From the NCBI GenBank assembly GCA_036937835.1, contig CM072866.1, positions 18,308,001 to 18,372,000 on the forward strand: a DNA stretch of 64,000 nt, given 5' to 3'. Shown piece after piece: positions 10,401-23,400 of the stretch (the first letter of the stretch is position 1; each line of letters starts with the position of its first letter). This stretch comes from Pampus argenteus. Its lineage: Eukaryota; Chordata; Actinopteri; Scombriformes; Stromateidae. The notes beneath the pieces are model-generated. The model did not search any database. It saw only the letters and a list, made by a program, of their open reading frames with translations, and had not been told where the DNA came from. Both the position numbers and the translations under genes were made by a program.

Positions 10401-12764
10401 ATTCTCAAATAAAAGCCAGTAATGAAGTACAAATACAGACCATAAAATATTAGATCCTATAATGCTTTCAAGGGTAAATTTTTATTTCTACTGTATACAG
10501 TATATTTATTAATTAGTAAAACTACACTAACACTGTGTTTACCACTAGATTACATTCTTCTTGACATACATTAATTTAATTTTAAATATCTGCAGGTGTT
10601 TAAACCATGTGTGGTTGACTTGTAAACAAACAAAATTACACTTCTTTCTCACCACAATGCATTCTGTGTATGCTTAAGGCCTAACACACATGCTTAGCTG
10701 TCCTTATCTGTTCTCATAAAACATTTCCAAAGCGGATTTTAAATCCTGCATTACATTCATGTTTTGCAGTCTGATTTTTCCTCCCTGACTTTAATACAGC
10801 AAAGGAAGCAGATATGAAAACAAGGAGAATGAAATTGTCGCGTATATTGGAAAATTTGCAATAAAATCCTGTTTCAAATAAAAGCAGAGTTTCTCCTCAG
10901 TTGAGGTAAAGGCTGCAATTTGAGAATTTACGGCAAATTTATGGTTTGCTAATTTCATCTTTCTTTTTCCCAGCTCTTTTCAGTTTTTACCTGTACTGAA
11001 CAGAATGTCCTTCAGACCAGAATAAATCAATTCAACTCTGCACTCTTCTCTTTCCCTTTTATGATTTTATTTTATTATTTCTTTAGGGGCGAGGTCTCCA
11101 GGTGAGCCTAGGTCACGATTGTCAATGTGTTTTCTGTCCGTGTACTTATAAATTCATTTCTTCAACTACATCTTTTTTTTTTTTTTAATTCACACTGCAG
11201 TATTTTGTAAAAACTCAAAACTACCTCCACTGCTTTCTTTCCTCCTCTCCCTTGTGTCCTTTCCTCTTTCCAGCAAGGTCTCCAGGTGAGACAAAAGTGA
11301 ATCCTGGAGAGATACAACAATATCTCTTCCATCACTTCATCATTCTTGTTTTGTTGTTTTTTTGCTGAATGATAAACAAACAAACAAACAGCAGAAAAAA
11401 CAAATGCAGTCCGCTCACAATACAAAGGAAAGTACATCCACAATAACAATGAAAAGACTGGCAGCGGATAAGCATTTGCTATTTCTGCTCTGTTCTCTTG
11501 TCAATCCTCTGATTGGTCTTTTCCTCCTGTTTCTTTGTCTGTCTGTCTCGCCGCCTATCTTTCAAATTTTTTTATCCAACTTCTTGCTTTGTTGTTTATT
11601 AACCTCTTCATCACTGAACCTACAATACTTCATTTTGTCATTCATTTTCATTTATCTATCCTCCAGTTTATCCAATCTAAAAGAAACCTATTGCTGACCT
11701 CGTGTTTCACCTTTGTTTTCTCCTTTCTCCTTTGCAGCAAGATCTCCAGGTGAGCAAGAGTGACTTGGAAAGAGATGCGAAGTCTCTTTATCACTCTTTT
11801 TTTTTTCACTCTTCTTTTAAATGGACTGTTATGCAAGTGTATTTTCGTGTCTGCATTTTTGTTTTCAGTGCAGCTCGTCTGCAGTGCTGTTTCTGTCTAA
11901 CACCTGGTTTCTCTTTTGTCCCTGTATTTTATTAAATTGCTTAGCTTTCTTTTTCTGTTAAAGATTTTGTTTGACATTTTTTTGAAATATGCTTATTTGC
12001 TTACTGTCGGAAAGCTGGATGAAAAGCTTGATACTACTCTCATGTTTGGTCAAAAAATGTAAGGTTACATCAAGCAGCTGGTTAGCTTAGGACAAAGACC
12101 CTCCCAATAACACCTTTAAAGCTTAATTAACACACTAGTTCCTTGAGTTTTGCCAACTGCTCAGAGCCAACTTTGGAAAAAAACAGACAGTCTTTATGCT
12201 AAACTAACTGGCTTCTGTTGGTAGCTTTATATTAAGTGTACAGACATGAAAGTAGTATTGATCTTATTGATCTTCTCATTTAACCCTCTGCCAGAAAAGG
12301 GGATAAGCATATTTCCCAAAATGTTCATTTAAACCTTGTATAGTTAATTATTGTCTTCTGTTTATTGATGATCATGTTTTGTGTCTTATGCTTTCTCTCG
12401 TCCTCTCTACTTCCCCCCCTTTCAGCCAGGTCTCCAGGTGAGCCTTTCACGAGCTTTCTTGTGATATTTATGCCTCTAATCTATGTGCAGCATCGTATCT
12501 CCACCTCTAGCTTCTCTTCTAACGCCTTTTCTTCTCTCATCTCTTCAACCCTCTGCCTTTTCTCCAGCACCTATGGACCAGCCATGCTGTCGTGCGCTGT
12601 ACGATTTTGACCCAGAGAACGAAGGTGAGCTAGGCTTCAAGGAAGGTGATATCATCACCTTGACCAATAAGATAGATGACAACTGGTACGAGGGGATGTT
12701 GCACGGCAACTCCGGCTTCTTCCCCATCAACTATGTGGATATCCTGGTGCCGCTGCCCAACTAG
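7439..12764 (+). CDS. sh3gl2: Endophilin-A1-like (SH3-domain GRB2-like 2), 5' partial
   Basis: Endophilin-A binds and bends membrane through an N-BAR domain and recruits dynamin and synaptojanin through a C-terminal SH3 domain during clathrin-mediated and synaptic endocytosis. Exons: 7439-7507, 8102-8174, 8404-8547, 8915-9048, 9177-9335, 9817-9920, 10066-10181, 11087-11101, 11274-11285, 11738-11749, 12426-12437, 12568-12764. All phases join, giving 348 codons plus TAG. The exon for the first ~15 residues (H0 helix) is outside the window. The BAR part contains YLQPNP, VKQNFIDPLQNL and GRRLDFDYKKKRQGK; the SH3 part contains ALYDF, NWYEGMLHG and GFFPINYVDIL, ending VPLPN. MTKT and RGQEKGPGY favour A1 over A2/A3. 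Odd points: a GC donor after 7507, and four tandem micro-exons in the linker. Which teleost duplicate (a or b) this is cannot be decided here. Confidence 0.93.
7508..8101 (+). other. GC-AG intron of the endophilin gene
   Basis: The exon ends in AAG at 7505-7507 and the intron begins GCAAGA, not GT. The acceptor TTGCAG ends at 8101. Joining here gives Glu-Met-Glu-Lys|Lys-Met-Asp-Thr-Thr, exactly as in other endophilins, and no nearby GT keeps frame. AAG|GCAAG is the standard context for GC donors. Confidence 0.85.
11087..12437 (+). repeat. sh3gl2: Tandem array of four ARSP micro-exons
   Basis: Four very short exons lie at 11087-11101 (15 nt), 11274-11285 (12 nt), 11738-11749 (12 nt) and 12426-12437 (12 nt). 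Each has a pyrimidine-rich tract and AG before it, ends TCTCCAG, and is followed by GTGAG. All interrupt a codon after its first base, so any subset can be skipped in frame. They encode G-ARSP, ARSP, ARSP and ARSP. The upstream exon (10066-10181) already ends S-ARSP-G. Full inclusion gives five ARSP units between the BAR domain and the SH3 domain. The separating introns are 905, 172, 452, 676 and 130 nt. Use of these exons is inferred from splice signals, phase and repetition, not from transcript data. Confidence 0.8.
12000..12345. repeat. Teleost interspersed repeat with GTTAGCTTAG-type ends
   Basis: The motif GGTTAGCTTAG at about 12082 and the inverted form CTAAACTAAC at about 12200, with an internal TACAGACATGA...GTATTGATCTT segment and a CATATTTCCCAAAATG end, match a repeat common in fish genomes. 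Partial relatives lie at 26525-26650 and 27645-27830. It sits in the intron between the third and fourth ARSP micro-exons. The class (MITE or SINE) is uncertain. Confidence 0.5.
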
Positions 12765-15200
12765 GACGGCGGATTGTCTAGCACCAAGCTGAGTCTACAA
12801 CAAATCCTGGCCTCCAGTTCCTTCCTGTGTATATGCAGTTACCTAAACATTCCTACCAACCATCTGTGCTCCGCTTTACTGGAGTCAAAACAGCAACAAC
12901 ACAGTAAAGATAAGATCAAGATTTTGAGGGAAGACAAATAAAAGCAAGTGTGCACAAATTGAGTGTAAAAACTTTCCAAGTAAAAGCAGAAAAAAAAAAT
13001 CTGCATTGATGTTGTCGCTCCCTCCCACCACCACCACCACCTCCATCAGGAGGTGCTTTCAGGCTTCCATAATCATTTTTATCCATTTCTGTCCCGGCTT
13101 TTGTCTTGGTTTAGGTTGGCTGTCAGTCTGTCATGAGTTCATCAGAACATCTTCGCAAAAAAAAAAAAATCACACTTTATCTCTCACTCAGTGTACTTTG
13201 TGGACCTTTACAGTAGATAGAACTTTATTCTCACATACTAGAAAAAAAAGATTTCATGTGCTTCATGTTTGTTAGAGACTCTAGATCAAGCATGGTTTCA
13301 AAAGTGTTAACTTTTTATCTTATACAAAATACATTGAGCAGATTAGTTTTGTTTTAAGTCTTACTCCTTTTATAATCGTAGTCATCTCTCGGCATGCTCA
13401 GGCAGTTTCTAGAGAAACCGTGTCTCTGTCATGCTCTAAAAAAAAACAGTTGTAGACAGAGTCATAGTCAATAACCTACAACCGAGTGTACCCATATTTA
13501 TTTTGTCAACATGTCAACATGTGCGTGTGATTGGTCATATGTGATTTAGATACCAAAGTTACTTGCCGAAACCTGAATCAAGGTGTAAACAAATCTGATG
13601 CAACAGGGTGCAAAATTATATTCTTCAGTATGTGACATTACATGTCTGAGCCAGTTGTTAGTGAAGTGGTGACATGATTTGCAACACAAAAAAAAAAAAT
13701 AATAATAATTGTGCAGTTTAAACTGTTTGAAGTGACATAAGAAAACTGTCGCGTTTGCTCAGTATGAAATAAGTTCCAATCCTCTGATGTGTATTTTATC
13801 AGCAACTTTTGTGACAAATGGTCAGTGTATTGTGATATAATAACTTATAGGACTTTACTTCTCGTCGGGGCGCCTGTTTCTTACTGAAGCAGCAGGTGTA
13901 GCTCTTTTTTGCTGCATCCCTATGACTATAGTTCAATTAGTATCCTGTAGTTTAGCTGTCTATAAGCCATTAAGCTAATAATCCTCTCTTTGAAATGCTT
14001 TCTAAGGAGGATAAATTCAATTGGCTGAATGAAATGAGAAATGTTTTATTTTTATTTTTTGGGGTCTTGATGGAAATGTTCTCTTAATTGAATTGATGCA
14101 ACATATACTAAAAATCCCTTTTGCCATGATAATACAAACAAAAAGCTGGTTCGGTGTCATGCCAGACCTCAGAAAAAGTCTATAATTTTTTCTAACCAGC
14201 TACATGCTTGTATGCAGTATTGTGTGGGATGTTTTTTTTTTTCCCTTCAGCTAATGATATAATCTAGAAATCAAACCAAAACCAACCTCAGTTATTATGG
14301 TACATGTTTTAGTCAGCTGAGCAGTTGGGAGCTATAGTGCACACGTTCTCCGTGAGGTTTTACTCTGCAATGTCGACAATGTGTAATTTCCCTTCTGCAA
14401 AATAATCTGTGCATCAGTACCACTGTTTCTTTTCACCCCATCTTGTAATAATGTTGTGCATGTATTTGGGGCAGGGCGCGTATTTGGGTTCGCATACTGT
14501 TCATGTTGTGCACAGGGACGGGGTTGCAGAGGACCTCTGGCGCTGAGGTATTTAAGATATACTGTCTCTGACAGTGTTCGACCTTAAAACAAACATGGAT
14601 GTCTCTTGGATCAAGGACCGATTCAATATACTCAGTAGAATTACAATAAATGATGCTAAATCGACTGATAATCCATATTAAGTGTTGTTTCTTTTTAAGG
14701 GAAGCATAACTTTAAACTGACAGTATACTGTGTTGGCTGGTGATGAATAACGTTACAGTTGGAAGACGTCATGTATTTATTTATTTTTTTTAAAGGCGAT
14801 AAAAATTCCTTCCTTGATTTTTCTTTCACTTTTTTTTTTTTTTTTTTTTAAACAATTGTGTGTATCTTTGCCCTCAATGAGGACTGTACAGCTTTTTTGT
14901 GTTTTGTTTTCACCTTGTGTGTATAGTCGCTCATTAACAGTAACGTATCTTATTTTTGTAACTGTGACAAACATATACACATGTAGATGTATATATATAT
15001 AGTATATTATCCAGAAGCAATGTGAACGGAGGGATTATCTGTGCTGCACATGATTGTCTTTGGATTGTTTTTTTTTGTTTTGTTTTGTTTTTTCTTTGTT
15101 TTCTGTTTTATTTTATTCTTGCACTGGATTCTAAGACTGTATGCTTGATGTAAAGAAAAAAAATGTGATAAGTCAATGTAATTTATTGAAATAAATACCA
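12765..15200 (+). other. sh3gl2: Endophilin 3'UTR, about 2.4 kb
   Basis: No coding potential follows the TAG at 12762-12764. Candidate poly(A) signals AATAAA occur near 12937 and at 15190-15195. The latter lies at the end of a long T-rich stretch and is the likely distal site, giving a long brain-type 3'UTR. Which site is used cannot be told from sequence alone. Confidence 0.5.
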
Positions 15201-18200
15201 ACAAATGGTTATTGCCCTAATGACCTTCTGTTTATAGACACACCTCATCTTGGAAATATATTGTAGGTCAAAATCTTTATATGAGAAACAATAACTTCAA
15301 ATTTATTTTTGAACTTGAAATTGTTTGGTATCTCAATAAGTAGTTATATCACGTTTACTCGTCTCTAGCTGTTCTCAGAACATGGAGAACACACAGCAGG
15401 GACTTGGCTCAGCAAATAGATGAAAATAGATGCATTATTCATTTGCCTGGTGGATTCTTTCATGTCCTCTCGCAAGAATCCAAATGGAAAAATAGGTCAG
15501 GTAAGACAGAAAAAATCTCCAGCTGAAACATCGTCATAATCTTGTTATGACTTTGACATTATCAAAGTCAGCTTCAAGCATCGTAAAGGCTCCAAAGAAA
15601 ATGAAGAATATGAATTTTACGCATGTCTAATGCTGTAATGTAAACACTGTAGCCTACATCCTGACAAATAAAGAACCGTAGTAGAGCTCTATTGTGCACA
15701 AAAAATAAATACTTTATTACTCAGAAATAAAGCCGCTGACAAAAATGCGGCAATATTATGACTGGAAATAAAAAGGTAAGAATAATTATAAATTAGGAGC
15801 CACAGACAGTAAATCTCTGCAGGATTTTGGGAATATCATAGCAGAATTAGATTTTGTTTAGGAAACTGCTATTTGAAGTCAAAATCTTTCCGTATTTTAT
15901 TCACTTTTGGCTCATTTTTCACAACTAAATTCACTCCTGAGAGTAAAGATATCTCATACAGCAAGTTGCAAATCTCTTGGAAAATTACCATTGTGTGCCC
16001 TGTTTTCTTGTTTGACAATATAATCTGCTGCTGTTTTATTTTAAAATGCATATAAAAAAAATTTAAAGATTAAATGAGTAAACTTGATTGATTTTTTTAT
16101 TATTATTTATTTTGTGTGCTTTGCGAGAATTTGAGTCCCAAAATTAGGAGAATATTTTTGTTTTGCGGTTTTTTTTTTTGAACTTGTTGAAATCAAGCCA
16201 ACGTGATTGTTAAATGAGTGCAAAATGTACTAATGTTTGTGTAACTTCAGCATCCATGACGATCTGATAAGCCATGTCACGTTATAACTGTATGACAGTT
16301 AATGTCAGGTGTTAAATGACGCCTTGTCTGTCCCCACCCATTATCTGTCACAACCAGTGCATCTCGCTACACCCACTCTCCCTGCATACAGTTCAACTCC
16401 TACTGTTCTACCACACACACACACACACACATTAACACACTCCTCTGCTGCACTGACATTGGTCCAGATTAAGGGGCCTGCCATAACGTCCATGTCTTTA
16501 AAATATCATTGGAGCACATAGCCCTCAAGTTACACACCCTGCAGCTCGTCCCTCTGCTGAACACTGCAAATATAGACACAGCCTGCACTTTGTTTGACAT
16601 CGTGCAGGTGAGAATAATCCACAAACACTTGGCCCGACCACAAGACACAGTAACTGACATTGTCATATGTGTACAGGTGGATATTGCGGATATAGGGCGT
16701 CTCCTCCTATTTAATGTTGTTTATGTAACCATGCCAGCTCTCTGCTCGATTCTCATTCTGCTGCTCACTAAAACTGGAACTAGAAGTAAAGCATCCTCTA
16801 GTGGTGGCAAACTCACAGTGCTCAGCGTGGAGGCTTGTTTTGCTCATTATGGCTCATATGATCATTGATGAAAACTGATTATCTGATATGTTTATCTTTA
16901 CTGGAAATCATGCTTTCTCTCTTATTTACATTTGATTATTTTTTTTATTTCTAATTACATCTTATCTTCAATCTATCTATCAAGTTTTATTTTATTAGTT
17001 TTTTTTATTATTATTGGTCTGCACCACAACACTAAGAGGAATTCCCTCTATGTGTACATGTACTTGGCAATAAACCTGTTTGAGAGTCATACGAGGTTAG
17101 AGAAGATGAAAGAAAAAAAATAAGTGTAATTGATCCTTTACACGGAGAAATAAAACACAAGTTTGCATATATATATATATATAAAGTGATTAATCAGAAG
17201 CTGCCAAAGATCAATTGTTTCCCTGTTGATTGTTGAATGGATAAAACAAGAATGAAAATGAATCCATCAATCAACAAAATAATTAGCAGATTAATTAGTA
17301 ATGATAATAGTAAGGTGACAACCTGCCTGTTTTTTTTTTTCTATTTTGTTTATCTTATCTTTGATCTTACCTGGCACAATGACAACAACCTTCTCTTGAC
17401 TTCAGACTTGGATGTCTGATCGAGACACAATCAAAACTGTGTTTGAAGCTGTAACTAGATGATTCTCATCACTGATGAATCTTCTGCTATATAAAATGTT
17501 AAGAAAATAGCGAAAAATGCAAACGTTTGAGAAAAAGAAAAAGTGACTGAAAACAACAACACTGGTGGTCACAGTACACGTGGAAAAAATCCATGTCCAG
17601 GCAAAACAAACACACCCTGACTACACGCACAAATACTCCACACATGCACACAAACTCTCCTCTTATCCAGGTAACGTATGTAATATAGCACTTCTGACAC
17701 ATGCCCACACACACTGTAGGTCTGAAGAGGAGGAGGAGGAGGAGGAGGGGGGCAAGCAATCCAGTAAAAAGCATTCCTCAGACCCTCTCTCCTGGTGGGT
17801 GGCCTGCTTGGACACAGCACCTATGAGACAGCAGCTCTTTTTTTTTACCAATAATCCTTCACATCCATTGTGTCTGCCCACGCCATAACTCGAACTGGGC
17901 TGATTTCAACAGGTTTTATTAAAACATTTATTGGTTTACTACTTTTGCTTTTATGCGTTTGTTTTCTTCCACCAGGACAGCCATTTTGATCTAATTGCAG
18001 ACAGAAAATCAAGCTGAACCGGCCTGTCTGCAGGATTTGGACTCAATGAATCACTAAGTTTGCGTGTAAAGACGAGCGATGCCGTAAACTCAGTGAGCCG
18101 CTCGGCTAGTTTAAACTGGCAAGCTAGTCAGCCACTCCATCATACTTGACACTTGAATCAGCCACCGCTCTTAATGCATGAATGGCAGGCTGCCTCTGTT

Positions 18201-19562
18201 TCTGGCCAACCCCAAACCGTAGCAGACCGCAAGACACCCAAACCAGTTACAGACATGTTCCACTTTTTCACTGAAGCAGAGGGAGCAGAAGGTATATACC
18301 TCCCACGATCTACAGAACATTAACACTACAGTTTCTACAGCACACAGTTTGTCAAAGATCATGTATACTTCTTCAACTTCACGGTCATTTTGGAGGCTGT
18401 GTTGTACTTTAGTCCATCATCTTTGATATAAATGGGCTGGACAAACTATTTGAAAAGAAGAAAATTAAGAAAATTGAACCTTCATGAATGCAGGATTAAT
18501 TGCAGCATTGTTGTATTAGACTAAATTAATGTTAAATACATGTAAAACACAAACTCCTTATTATGCAGCAGAACGCCTCCTGTCGGAGTTATGTTATCAT
18601 TTTATTTAGATCATTTGATTATTACCGATGCATCAATGTGTACGTAGCATTTTAATGTTGTAGCTGATTAAGGCGGAGCTAATTTTAATGCACTTTAAAC
18701 ATGCATCATATTTTATAAACTAGTCAGATGGTTTTGTATGTGATAACTTGAGCTGAAAGGGAACCGGTAGGTATGACAAATAGTGCAGTAAAGGGCATGG
18801 TTCAACAATAAGCCTTATTGCCCAGGGCAAGTTAAATGCCACGTCGACCTAGTAAACCTAGTAAACTGGCATCTGTGACACTCTTGTTCTGTTTCATTTA
18901 TGTAATAAAGACTATATATAAATATATATAATATATAAAGCATTTTTACAGTAAATGATGGTGTTGCCACATAAACGACCGGAGTACTTCTTCCTATTAC
19001 AACACACACCATAGAAGTAGAAGTTTAAACAGAACGAAATAAAGAGCAGTGGAAACAGAAATTAAAGCCAAACCAAGAAACAAGTTCACACACTCACATA
19101 TACATACACATACATACATACACATTCTAAAGAGCAGCTGTTGGTGGGAGTTTGCCAGTTTGTGTCATTACATGTTTTTCTGTGGCATTCATACATAGTT
19201 TCTCTATTCAACAGAAAAGCTCAGCACTCAACACCAGACAGAGGCAGCTAATACCCCTGTCTGTCAGAGCTGCTCAAAGAGCAAGTGATTGGAGATGACA
19301 AACGAGGCAGTAAGACAGGTCAAGCAGCTAAAGGCAGCAGCAGCAAGGGGCTAATAAGAGAGGAGGCAGGGACTGTAAGAAGCGTCTGTGTGTGTGTGTG
19401 TGTTTGCGTATTTGTTAATCATACCATGAGGTCTCCGGGGGTCTGACGCCACGTTTATCTGTCAGGTCTGCAGGAGAGTGAAGTTTGTTTCCGGCTCTGG
19501 ATTCACTTCCAACACCAGCTCTGTCACTCAGGCTTACACACTTGAATCTAGAGGAGAGAAAC

Positions 19563-19578
19563 CGTGTGTGTGTGTGTG

Positions 19579-19617
<39 letters not shown>

Positions 19618-19630
19618 GTATGTGTGTGTG
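19563..19630. repeat. (TG)n microsatellite
   Basis: Imperfect TG dinucleotide run with occasional TGCG interruptions. Confidence 0.95.
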
Positions 19631-20734
19631 AGAGAAAGTATTTCCACGAAATCCTACATTTTTAACCACAAGTAATCTCAGGATACTGTGACAATCATTC
19701 CTCAATAAAACTGTGTTGGTGGTGTGTGTATCAATCGGTACCTAGAGGGTGGATTGTAGGCAGAGGTGAAGAGTGGGGGGGCTGCACAAGGATAGTAGGT
19801 GGGTATAATGACATTAATGACAGCAGTTTGATTCAGTTTAGGATCCGCTCAGTTCGCTTTAGAACCAGCATACGGCTTCTTCCCAGCAGACATTTCGACT
19901 CATCATAAAAGGAAAAGTTCACGTTCTGCTGATGTTGTTGCTAAAATATAAGGCCGTACTTTCAAGTCTGTCATCGTCTGTCTTTTGCCCAAAAAAATAT
20001 TGATAATAAATATTTTGTGCCAATTTCCACAGCAAAACAATGAAGGTTGTCATGTCATTTTTTTAGACAACATCAAGCTATCAAAGGGCTCCATTAACTC
20101 TGTGGGAAGCAGGTTCATTTTGGTTTAGTTTCTATGCATCTATTTTCTTTTCTTTTTTTTTTTTTTAGCAACTTTAAGTTATCATTACACACATTATTGG
20201 TATCATTGTTTCAGTTTAACTTCGTCCAAGTCTATTTACCTTTATAAGTATAAACCCAAACTACAAGGAAATGACACAAGCACCTATAAAAAATGTACAT
20301 CTCTTAAGTGATAAGCAAATTAAATTATATAATATATTATTATAACATAATAATTATATTAAAACAGTTCAAAGTTGTAAAAAAAAAAAGCAGAAAAATG
20401 CAAGAAATAAAATTATTATGCAGTCTATTTACATGTAAATTGATTTGTTTTTGTGCCTTTTTCATTTAAAGTTGCAGTTGTGTACAAATATTTTAGACAA
20501 ATATGTATGTAGTATGACAAATAACATGTTTTGGTGATTTTCTTTTTAAATTAAAGTCTCTATGATATGAAAAAAAATCAATATATTTACAGAAAACAAT
20601 AATGCATAGTTGCTTTTTATGTCATAAATTGAACCAAAAAAATAGATAAATAAAAACATCACTGTGGCATGTGCAGTAATTAGTCACATCCCCACACACA
20701 GCTGCACATATTGCAGCTTTAAACACATTTTGTA

Positions 20735-21760
20735 GCTAAAAGTCTTGTTGTATTTGGGATTTTCTCGCTTTCTTCTTTGCAAAAGTCTTCAGTATTCTTG
20801 GGCCGTCTTGCACGCGTGCAGCTCTTAGAAGATTTACCCACAGATTTTCAATTACGTTTAAGTCAGGGGGCTCTGACGGCTATTCCAAAACCGTCAGCTT
20901 GCATCTCTTCACGGTGGATTTCAAGGTATGTTCAGGATCATTATCTTGTTGTAGAAGTCATCCTCTTTTCAGCTTCACCTCTTTCACAGGCGACGTGATG
21001 TTTGCTGGTATTTAATGGAATCCATTCTTCCACCCGTGCGCTGCTGGCTGCAACATAAACCCCAAAGCATAACAGATCCACCGCCATGCAGAACAGTTGG
21101 CAATGTGTTGGTGTCGTGAAACGCTGCTTCGTTTTTTTTCTCCAAACATACCTTTGCTGATTGAGGCCGCAGAGTTATATTTTAACGCCATCAGTCCGTA
21201 TCACTTGTTTCCGAAAAGCATCAGGATGCTTCGTTGTATATTCTGACATTGGATTTAATGATGAGGAAGACGCAGGAAAAGTTTTCTCTACTGAGTCTTC
21301 CCTGACGCTCGTGTTTATGCAAGCATCGCTGCACAGTGGAACGGTGTACCATCACGCCTGCTCAAACTTCTGCTAAATCATCCTGCAGGTTGTTTGCAGT
21401 CAAATGGTTTTGTTTCGCCTTTTTGACCAACATACAAGAAGTTTGGGAGTTTTCTTGGTCTTTCAGGTCTCATCTCTTGACCACAGTTCCCCTAAACTGC
21501 CATCTCTTATTTATATTTCTCACCGTGGAAACTGCAAGCCGGCAACACATTGCTATCTTCTCGTAGCCTTCCAGAGCACGGTGGGCATCAGTAGCTTTGA
21601 AACTGGCACCAGCTGATATTTCCTAATGATAATTGTTGACATGCCTCAGGCCCAACAAAATGATGAAGGTCTGAGAGAGAAGAATCTGAGAATTCATAAC
21701 TCGTAGGGTCCAAAACTTTTGCCAGATGCCACAATGTTTTCATTTTTGTTCAATTTATGA
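20735..21760 (-). mobile_element. Decayed Tc1/mariner-type DNA transposon
   Basis: Read on the minus strand, fragments of a Tc1-like transposase are clear. A D-N-D-P-E-H-T motif, which carries the second catalytic Asp region of the DDE domain, lies at about 20924-20944. A P-P-D-L-N-V-I-E-N-L-W motif lies at about 20836-20870. Upstream pieces read like the rest of the transposase but are broken by stops and frameshifts. No complete reading frame remains, so the copy is dead. Terminal inverted repeats were not located with certainty, so the edges are approximate. Confidence 0.75.
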
Positions 21761-23039
21761 CATAAACAACTACTGTGCATTAATCTATCTTTTCAATTAA
21801 AAATCACCAAAATATATTTTCTCCACTTTTGCATACAATTGTAATTATGTGTGTCATTGTAAACTCTCTCAATAATGACATAATGATTCGCGGTTTTAAA
21901 AATGAAAACATGATTTATGGTCTACAGACACTAGATACTGCACAAAACGCATTAGGACTTTCAGTTGGTTTCAGCTTGTCTCTAATGATATATCTTGATA
22001 TTTATAGTAACAGTAGTAAGAGTAATTTATAGTAACATGATATGTTATTATAAATAAAACATGCTCAGTGTGTTCACAGATCAATAAACAGACTCCAGTG
22101 GATTTTAAAAGTCATAATAATTCAATTGTTAGGCAGGTTAGCAGTCCTTTGAGGATGTTAAGGATGTTACATTTAATAATTGATTTAAATAGACAAATTA
22201 AAGAAATGTTGTATTTGTATATGATGTCCAATCTAAACCATCTTGATATGATTTAATAGTAAAACAACAACAAAAGAAATCCCTCTATCTTTACCACACC
22301 TGTTTCCTATTTTTTGTACTTAATTTACAGTGACAGAACCAATTTGTTACATCTACTCAGGACAGGAAGTAATAAAAAAAGAAACAAAAAAAGCAGCATT
22401 TAACATTATAAAACTACATTTGTAAAATTAGTAAAAATATATATATATATTTTATTTATTTTTTTTAAATACTCAAAACAGGGGGCGTAAATATTAAAAC
22501 AATACCCAAGATTGACTGTAATAATTAACATTCAATAGCATAAATGATAATAAAACATATTATGTATAATTGCATAATTTAAAGGTGTATTAGAACATGA
22601 TATGTAATGTGTATAAAGTAAAAAAGTAAATTATGAGAATGTGAACGTATTTCTTATTTCACACAAAACACTGAGCTCACCTTCCAGACACTATTTATGA
22701 AAAAAAATGGCACTACTGAGATCAGTGTAGCTCATTCCTGGTCATAAATTCTCCACAGTGGTTTAACTTGTAAAAGGTTTCAAGTGTGAGCCAACAGTGA
22801 GCCAGAGAGAAGGGCTCTCATGACAAATGGTGCCAGGTTAAGGATCAGCCGCACAGCATGCAAAACAGCACAATGGGACAACATTTGGTGTGCAAATCCA
22901 TCAGTCCATTCAAATGGTGTCCCGAAACAAAAAGTTGATATACAAATAAATCAATTAACCCGAGGGGGAAAGAAATCTTATGATTTAACATTATTCAAAT
23001 GCAACAGACTAATAAAATTGATGCAGCAAAACGGGAGAT

Positions 23040-23400
23040 ATAGGTGTGTTCTGATACCCATACTAGCATATAATTTTTTTAGTATGCCAGATAAATAGCA
23101 CATAGTATGTCAAACGCAGTATGTGAAAAGTACCAGGATGTCCTACTGCATCTGGCCGCATACTGCAGTATTCAAGCCTGCGTGAATTTCTGGGTACTGG
23201 ATACCCACAATCCTGCAGGGGAATAAATGTCGCATTGACTGATTCACCAAGAGAGCGCAGAAACATGACGTCGACAGTGCAACAACAGAAGCCGCAATAA
23301 CAGATGAGGTAGTACGTCCAAATCGTATGCAACAGTACGTACTTTGTAGGGCAGCTGCAGTACATACTAAAAGTAAAAAGTAAAAGTATGCAATTCAGGA
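23040..23400. repeat. Non-autonomous DNA-transposon-like repeat (GTATG/CATAC rich)
   Basis: The stretch is built from CATACTAG, TAGTATG, GCCGCATACTGCAGTA and GTACGTAC-type motifs, as in a common teleost interspersed repeat. No coding capacity is seen. Edges are approximate. Confidence 0.45.

Noticed and set aside
11102..12425. Further hidden ARSP micro-exons in the same introns
   Set aside because: I scanned for TCTCCAG followed by GTGAG and found no copy beyond the four listed.
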